This document shows positions 59,498-64,000 of a stretch of DNA of 64,000 nucleotides, piece by piece. Made by a program: the position numbers and the translations under genes. Each line of letters starts with the position of its first letter. Positions within the stretch are counted from its first letter, which is position 1. The notes under the pieces are model-generated. The model was not told the DNA's origin. It ran no database searches and saw only the letters and a program-made list of their open reading frames with translations. Source of the stretch: Arcobacter sp. FWKO B (GTDB lineage: Bacteria > Campylobacterota > Campylobacteria > Campylobacterales > Arcobacteraceae); the NCBI RefSeq assembly GCF_014844135.1, contig NZ_CP041403.1, positions 682,001 through 746,000 of the forward strand, read 5' to 3'.

Positions 59498-60557
59498 CGA
59501 GTCTTTTCTTCTCTAAAAGCATTCTATCTTGGAATTGTTTACTTCTATCTTTTGCAAAAGCTTGCATATCTTCAACTTCATCCATTTCATCTACTATTTC
59601 AACACCTAAAAGTGTCTCTATAGCATCTTCAAGTGTTACAACTCCACTAGTTTGCCCATAATTATCATATACTATAAAAAGGTGAGTTTTTCTCTTGATA
59701 AACAAATCAATCAATGCAGAAACTGGTACATTCTCAGATATTTTATGAACTGGTACCATAATATCACTTAGAAGCTTATCATCATTTTCTTCAACACTCT
59801 CTTCTAAAATAGTCTGTGAAAACACTATACCTAAAATATCATCTATAGACTCTTCATACACAGGAATTCTTGAGTGAATATACATTTTATCATCTTCAAC
59901 TGCATCACCTACTGTGGTATCAGCTTTCATCGCAAATACTACACTTCTAGGAGTCATTATATCTTTTGTTTTAATATTCTTAAGCTTCAATAGGTTTTCT
60001 ATAAGATTACTCTCTTTTGATAGTATTGATCCTTCTCTTTCTCCCATAGCAACAACAGCCATAATTTCATCTCTTGAAAAGGCATTGCTTTGTTTACTTT
60101 TACCTTTTGAGATATAATTAGTAATAAGCCCTGAAAACCACACAAGTGGATATGTAACTTTTATCATAAAAGATATCAAAAATGCTGATGGAACTAAAAG
60201 TTTTTTCCAATAAATTGCACCTATAGTTTTAGGTATTATTTCAGATACATATAGTATGAGTAGTGTCAATACAAATGCAATCAAAGTTTGCCATTCATTT
60301 CCAAAAAGTACTTGAGCTTGAGCACCTACACCAGCTGCACCCATAGTATGGGCAAATGTATTAAGGATAAGAATAGATGATATTGGTCTATCAATATTAG
60401 ATTTTAACTCTTTTAAAAGTTCAACAGCTTTTGAACTACTGCTTTTTGATAATGTTTCTATGTACGAATTAGTACTAGAAAGCAAAACAGCTTCTAAAAT
60501 AGAGCAAACAAATGAAACAAACAACGCTATAAATAGATAAGTAAGTAGAAGTGTCAT
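59478..60557 (-). CDS. CNNM/CBS-pair (HlyC/CorC family) membrane transporter
   Basis: N-terminal DUF21/CNNM membrane domain (LLTYLFIALFVSFVCSILEAVLLSS and ILILNTFAHTMGAAGVGAQA with LYVSEIIPKTIGA), then two CBS motifs (DIMTPRSVVFAMKADTTVGD and FIVYDNYGQTSGVVTLEDAIETLLG). The C-terminal CorC_HlyC domain is absent; 359 aa. Bacterial relatives move or sense Mg2+ or Co2+. A short frame overlaps its start. Confidence 0.88.
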   Translation of the reverse strand: MTLLLTYLFIALFVSFVCSILEAVLLSSTNSYIETLSKSSSSKAVELLKELKSNIDRPISSILILNTFAHTMGAAGVGAQAQVLFGNEWQTLIAFVLTLLILYVSEIIPKTIGAIYWKKLLVPSAFLISFMIKVTYPLVWFSGLITNYISKGKSKQSNAFSRDEIMAVVAMGEREGSILSKESNLIENLLKLKNIKTKDIMTPRSVVFAMKADTTVGDAVEDDKMYIHSRIPVYEESIDDILGIVFSQTILEESVEENDDKLLSDIMVPVHKISENVPVSALIDLFIKRKTHLFIVYDNYGQTSGVVTLEDAIETLLGVEIVDEMDEVEDMQAFAKDRSKQFQDRMLLEKKRLEKIRLS

Positions 60558-60610
60558 ATTTCACACTCCAAAGAAGAAAAGTGCAATAAGCACCTACGAT
60601 CCGAAGACAT
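60554..60610 (-). other. Possible 18-residue leader peptide upstream of the CNNM gene
   Basis: AAAGGA is 8 bases before an ATG; the frame encodes MSSDRRCLLHFSSLECEI and its TGA overlaps the CNNM start codon (ATGA). A hairpin GTGC-TTATT-GCAC lies inside. Coupling or attenuation is plausible but unproven. Confidence 0.35.
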
Positions 60611-60716
60611 TAAATCATTCCTTTAGATAAAAAATTTTTGAAATGACATTATACCATAATTTTGATAGTTTTTTGCAAAAGTAGTGATTACTACCTCTGC
60701 AAATACCATAAAATCA

Positions 60717-61235
60717 TTATTTATAAGCTTTTATAGCTTTATCTAAAATAGCAGTTGCTGTAGCTTTATCACCATATTCTTTTACTTTTACCCATTTATT
60801 AGGCTCTAACATTTTGTAAGTTTCAAAGAAATTTTTGATTTTGTTTAATTGAGCTTTTGGTAAATCATCTAGTGAATTGATACCTTCAAATGTAGGGTCA
60901 ATTTTTGTCACAGGAACAGCAACAAGTTTTTCATCCATACCAGCTTCATCTTCCATTACAAGTACACCGATAAGTCTACATTTGATTACGCTTCCTGCTT
61001 GAAGAGGTAATTCACCAAGAACCAAAATATCAGCTGGATCACCATCATCAGCTAGTGTATTTGGTACGAAACCATAATTTGCTGGATAATACATAGCACT
61101 ATAAAGCATTCTATCTACTACAACAGCACCAGTTTCTTTATCTACTTCATACTTTACACTTGACCCATAAGGGATTTCTATTAAAGCATTTACTTTTTCT
61201 GGGTTTTCACCACATGGAATTTTATCTATAAACAT
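60717..61235 (-). CDS. ppa: Inorganic pyrophosphatase
   Basis: Hydrolyses pyrophosphate, cytoplasmic. Family I signatures: IEIPYGSSVKYEVDKETGA, YPANYGFVPNTLADDGDP and DILVLGELPL with the Asp metal ligands DDGDPAD. Length 172 aa is typical. GGAGAGAT precedes the ATG. Confidence 0.97.
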   Translation of the reverse strand: MFIDKIPCGENPEKVNALIEIPYGSSVKYEVDKETGAVVVDRMLYSAMYYPANYGFVPNTLADDGDPADILVLGELPLQAGSVIKCRLIGVLVMEDEAGMDEKLVAVPVTKIDPTFEGINSLDDLPKAQLNKIKNFFETYKMLEPNKWVKVKEYGDKATATAILDKAIKAYK

Positions 61236-61335
61236 ACAAATCTCTCCTTTTAATTATATAAAATAATAGAAGTTTATATCTATTATTTATTATAAAGAAT
61301 TATTAACAATATATTAGTTTTTTAACTCTCTTTTA

Positions 61336-61416
61336 AACTCTATCTGCGTTGAAACAATTTCACTTACCGATTGGTAAGCTTCATTGTATCGCCTTGATAT
61401 AGCTTAAAATAGAGTT
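61336..61416. other. Nested inverted repeats, possible structured RNA or repeat element
   Basis: Pairs are nested in order: AACTCTAT/ATAGAGTT (61336-61343 with 61409-61416), GCG/CGC, ACAAT/ATTGT, and CTTACC/GGTAAG around a GATT loop (61363-61378). It sits in the gap between ppa and the CinA-like gene. No known RNA family is recognised. Confidence 0.35.
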
Positions 61417-61447
61417 ACTCTTATTTCATCTATTTAAAATGAGAGAT

Positions 61448-62191
61448 TTACTCTCCTAAATTAAAATCTATTTTTTCTTTTTCTAAAAAGTCTGTAAAAA
61501 GTGCGAAATTTCTCTCTACACTCTCTTTATCATATCCGCTTATTGATATGATAGTTTTTCTCACATCACCTATCATTTGTGGCAATGAAGATAAATCCAC
61601 ATTTTCTTCAACTTGCTCCATCACATCTATCAAAGTATTTTCAGATGTGTATGCAGTCAAAACAAGGCTAAACTTCTCTTGCCCTTGTGGGTAAAATTTA
61701 TCAAAAGCTTCCAGTACCATATCTCTAGCCATAGAAGGAAACCCTGGACAAAAGAAAAATCTCTCATCTATGTAAAACCCAGGCACATTTGAAACTACAT
61801 TTTTTAGTAGTCCAGCATTTATTGGAAGATTCGCCATATTTATACGATGGGGATACATATCATCACCAAATCGCTCATATATAAGCTCTTTTGCCCTAGC
61901 ATTTGTCTCCATATCACCATCACGAAAAACCTTTGCAGCTGCAACTCTAGTATAATCATCAGGAGTTGCCCCAATGCCACCAAAGCAAAACATCACACTA
62001 TTTTCATCTGACTTGACAAGAGCAAAAATATCTTCTATGAACTTTGGCTCATCTTTGATAACAAAAGAGGCTTTGTGTTCAAACCCTCTTTTTAAAAGCT
62101 CACTATTTACAAACTCAAAATGGGCATCTTTTCGTCTGCCGTTAAGCAGTTCAGTACCTATTATGACCGTATAAAAATTTGGCTTTTTCAT
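61448..62191 (-). CDS. CinA/MoaB-like molybdopterin-binding domain protein
   Basis: 247 residues matching the N-terminal COG1058 (CinA) domain: VIIGTELLNGRRKDAHFEFV, FCFGGIGATPDDYTRVAAA and FCPGFPSMARDMVLEAF. The C-terminal amidase domain of full CinA is missing, so it is a stand-alone molybdopterin-binding-fold protein. Possible roles are nucleotide-pyrophosphate hydrolysis or cofactor chemistry; unproven. Confidence 0.85.
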   Translation of the reverse strand: MKKPNFYTVIIGTELLNGRRKDAHFEFVNSELLKRGFEHKASFVIKDEPKFIEDIFALVKSDENSVMFCFGGIGATPDDYTRVAAAKVFRDGDMETNARAKELIYERFGDDMYPHRINMANLPINAGLLKNVVSNVPGFYIDERFFFCPGFPSMARDMVLEAFDKFYPQGQEKFSLVLTAYTSENTLIDVMEQVEENVDLSSLPQMIGDVRKTIISISGYDKESVERNFALFTDFLEKEKIDFNLGE

Positions 62192-62223
62192 ATATACCTC
62201 GTTATTTGGTGTATTGAAGAATA

Positions 62224-62243
62224 CCAGTTAAAACTGGCGTTCC
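62224..62243. repeat. REP-like palindrome
   Basis: CCAGTTAAAACTGGCGTTCC, same layout as the other REP-like copies, directly followed by heptamer units. Confidence 0.65.
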
Positions 62244-62263
62244 TATCTACAACCTACCAACTA
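62243..62263. repeat. Short heptanucleotide array
   Basis: CTATCTA, CAACCTA, CCAACTA: three degenerate 7-base units sharing NNANCTA. Confidence 0.5.
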
Positions 62264-62271
62264 AATTAGCC

Positions 62272-62850
62272 TTAGCTAATTTTAATCCTATTTTGAATAA
62301 AGTTATCCATATCATCAACTATCTCTTCAATAGTTCTTTCACCATTGATTTTGTGTAATAGTTGTTTTGCAGTATAAAACGCTTGAATTTCAGCTAAAGG
62401 CTCTGTATAAACTTTCATTCTGTTGTTAAATACTTCATTATTATCATCAGCACCTCTTGCACGACCAAGAACTCTATCTCTTGCAACCTCTTCACTTACA
62501 ACAACTTCGATAACATTTACAAGTTTTACCTCTTTTTCATTAGCTAAATACTTGTCAAGTTCAGTCATTTGCTCACCGCTTCTTGGGTAACCGTCTATTA
62601 CTACCACTGGAGTTGGGGCTTTTTTGATAGCACCTACGATTGTCTCGATAACTATATCGATAGGTACAAGATTTCCTGCACTAACATATGAATCTATTAG
62701 TTTACCTCTTTCGCTTCCACTTGCAACCTCAGCTCTAAACATATCACCAGTACTATAGTGTGTAATATCATCGTGTTTTTTTGCAATAAGCTCTGCATCA
62801 GTAGTCTTTCCACTCCCTGGAGCACCTATTATTAAAAAAAGTTTTTTCAT
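62272..62850 (-). CDS. adk: Adenylate kinase
   Basis: Interconverts ATP+AMP and ADP. P-loop [22 protein letters not shown]-binding region [17 protein letters not shown], and [10 protein letters not shown]. The start at MKKLFLIIG (192 aa) has AAGGA 7 bases upstream and matches the short Campylobacter-type Adk; the longer open frame adds 16 unconserved residues. Confidence 0.93.
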   Translation of the reverse strand: MKKLFLIIGAPGSGKTTDAELIAKKHDDITHYSTGDMFRAEVASGSERGKLIDSYVSAGNLVPIDIVIETIVGAIKKAPTPVVVIDGYPRSGEQMTELDKYLANEKEVKLVNVIEVVVSEEVARDRVLGRARGADDNNEVFNNRMKVYTEPLAEIQAFYTAKQLLHKINGERTIEEIVDDMDNFIQNRIKIS

Positions 62851-63022
62851 ATCAGTCCTTTTTGAAATTTGGGCAATTTTAGCCAAATATCGTAGCATTA
62901 AAGTAGCAATTTTATCTAAAATTGGCTTATAAGTTTATATCATGGTTTTTAATTTGAATAATAATAGAACATTGTATTGTGCTATTTCGTATATAAATTA
63001 TTCCACATAATTTTGAAAACTT

Positions 63023-63170
63023 CTAATATAATAATTCATCAATATCACTTTCACTATGGCTTTTATCCATTGTTTTTGAGCCAAAAAGTGCAAGTTGTGA
63101 GATTTGATATTTTTTTGCAAACTATTTTTTGTTAGTTTTTAGATACTGTAATATTTCTTCATTAATCATT
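63023..63170 (-). pseudogene. Decayed MNT-type nucleotidyltransferase (toxin-antitoxin) gene
   Basis: The only recognisable content of the 355-base gap between adk and the subtilase gene. It reads MINEEILQYLKTNKK, a TAG stop (63123-63125), then FAKKYQISQLALFGSK and ESDIDELLY before a second stop. Intact MNT proteins have LFGSxARGxAxxxSDIDLLV; the Arg-Gly part is altered and everything after SDID is lost. The rest of the gap shows nothing I can assign. Confidence 0.75.
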
Positions 63171-63205
63171 GTTAAACTTATATCTTTCCACATTTGATTC
63201 AGATA

Positions 63206-64000
63206 TTAGATTTCTATTTGTACTGGTGTAGCAATTTGTACTTGTACTGGTGTGTATATATCTATATCATTAGATGGAGAATAAATACTCACAATGAGTG
63301 TATATCGAGCTACATTTTCATAAGCTTCTAAATGTTTTCTTGTTCTCCACCATCCATTTGTTGGATAAATGGCAATATAATTACAAGAAGCCAATTCTAC
63401 AGCTTTTCCTTTCCATACATCAGATATTATACTTCCTCTATCTCTTGTATTTTTACCAATTGTCCAATAACCTGAAGTACTTAATCCACTTGGTTCAAAT
63501 TCATCTTCTCTCCCATGTTTATTACATCTTGCCTTAAATTCATCTATGCTTTCATGTGGATGATTGATTTCAAATCTTAATCCATGAGATGGATAGTTAT
63601 ATCTATTAAAATTGCTTACGACCATTTCGGTTGGTGCTGGTTCTATGAAGTATGATAAAGTAACTCTCATTTCTACTTCTTGAGAGCCTAAATCTTCTAA
63701 TGCTTCTTTTGGCCAAGGAAGAGTATAAAGATTCATAACATTTGTTTTTATATCATTCCCAATTTTAATAAATGGCTGAATAGTATCTTCTGCAATCAAA
63801 GTTAAACTATTTGTGTAACAATTCACAGCTTTATCAAAATCAGGTACTCCATAACCACAAGTTCTTAATAGTTTTTTATATACATCTCTATCTGAATCTC
63901 TAGTTTCTTTAAATTGTGCAAACATCTCATCTGTCCACTTAGCTGAGTGTATAACTAATCCTCTAATTGTTTCAGGTGTTGCTTCTGGAAAAGTAGCATA
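63206..64000 (-). CDS. C-terminal part of a subtilisin-like (S8) peptidase (partial, runs off the window)
   Basis: The frame is open to the window end; 265 residues are visible. YATFPEATPETIRGLVIHSA and LRTCGYGVPDFDKAVNC match the end of the subtilase catalytic domain (the Ser motif lies beyond the edge). A C-terminal beta-rich domain follows (SLTLIAEDTIQPFIKI, VEMRVTLSYFIEPAP). Subtilases of this kind often pair with an AAA ATPase in defence islands; the partner would lie outside the window. Confidence 0.75.
   Translation of the reverse strand, partial: YATFPEATPETIRGLVIHSAKWTDEMFAQFKETRDSDRDVYKKLLRTCGYGVPDFDKAVNCYTNSLTLIAEDTIQPFIKIGNDIKTNVMNLYTLPWPKEALEDLGSQEVEMRVTLSYFIEPAPTEMVVSNFNRYNYPSHGLRFEINHPHESIDEFKARCNKHGREDEFEPSGLSTSGYWTIGKNTRDRGSIISDVWKGKAVELASCNYIAIYPTNGWWRTRKHLEAYENVARYTLIVSIYSPSNDIDIYTPVQVQIATPVQIEI

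Overview
The window is a contiguous piece of an AT-rich (about 30% GC) chromosome from a Campylobacterota (epsilonproteobacterial) bacterium. The evidence is the helical-shape peptidoglycan peptidases Csd6/Pgp2 and Csd3 side by side, the tungstate transporter TupABC, and a selenocysteine formate dehydrogenase locus in the same order as the Campylobacter jejuni fdh locus (ModE-like regulator, FdhD, FdhC, FdhB, FdhA, small Tat protein, TorD-like chaperone, polyferredoxin). Two sulfide-oxidising flavoproteins point to a free-living sulfur-oxidising member (Arcobacter- or Sulfurimonas-like) rather than a host pathogen. Genus is an inference.

Layout. 1-9.8 kb: housekeeping (aroC, csd6, csd3, mgtE, tRNA-Met, aat, a haem-c/HD-GYP sensor, cysteine synthase). 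9.8-13.3 kb: sulfur genes (metY, a sulfide:quinone reductase-like flavoprotein, an Rrf2 regulator). 13.5-17 kb: a PhnDCE-type ABC importer with a fused double permease. 17-21 kb: a defence operon of Fic (frameshifted), EVE-McrB and McrC. 21-26.5 kb: selenocysteine machinery (selB, yedF-like, selA, tRNA-Sec, selD). 26.4-29.2 kb: tungstate importer tupCB/tupA. 29.3-31.5 kb: HpaII-type restriction-modification. 31.5-41.3 kb: formate dehydrogenase biogenesis and structural genes. 41.4-44.9 kb: a binding protein/histidine kinase/response regulator trio. 44.9-49.8 kb: mnmA and a second sulfur cluster with a flavocytochrome c-like protein. 49.8-54.6 kb: a Fur-box-preceded iron operon (feoAB and accessory genes). 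54.6-57.9 kb: a non-canonical CydA-like membrane pair and an orphan regulator. 58-59.4 kb: a Zur-like regulator and zinc-binding protein. 59.5-64 kb: CNNM/CBS transporter, ppa, CinA-like protein, adk, a decayed nucleotidyltransferase and the end of a subtilase.

How it fits together. SelA/SelB/SelD/tRNA-Sec supply selenocysteine to FdhA, and to SelD itself; both genes carry an in-frame UGA. TupABC supplies tungstate (or molybdate) to the FdhA cofactor, FdhD matures it, and the TorD-like and polyferredoxin proteins support the complex. The strongest unexplained signal is a 20-bp palindrome, TGGTAAA-N6-TTTACCA, found only between genes. It occurs at the fdh/sensor-kinase divergent promoter, beside selA/tRNA-Sec and twice before the PhnD-like importer, with a weaker copy before a small gene next to selD. 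A second shared palindrome, AATATG-N9-CATATT, precedes tupA and fdhD. These suggest an uncharacterised regulon joining formate oxidation, selenium and tungsten supply, and the Phn-like importer. The window also carries REP/BIME-like palindromes and heptanucleotide repeat arrays between genes.
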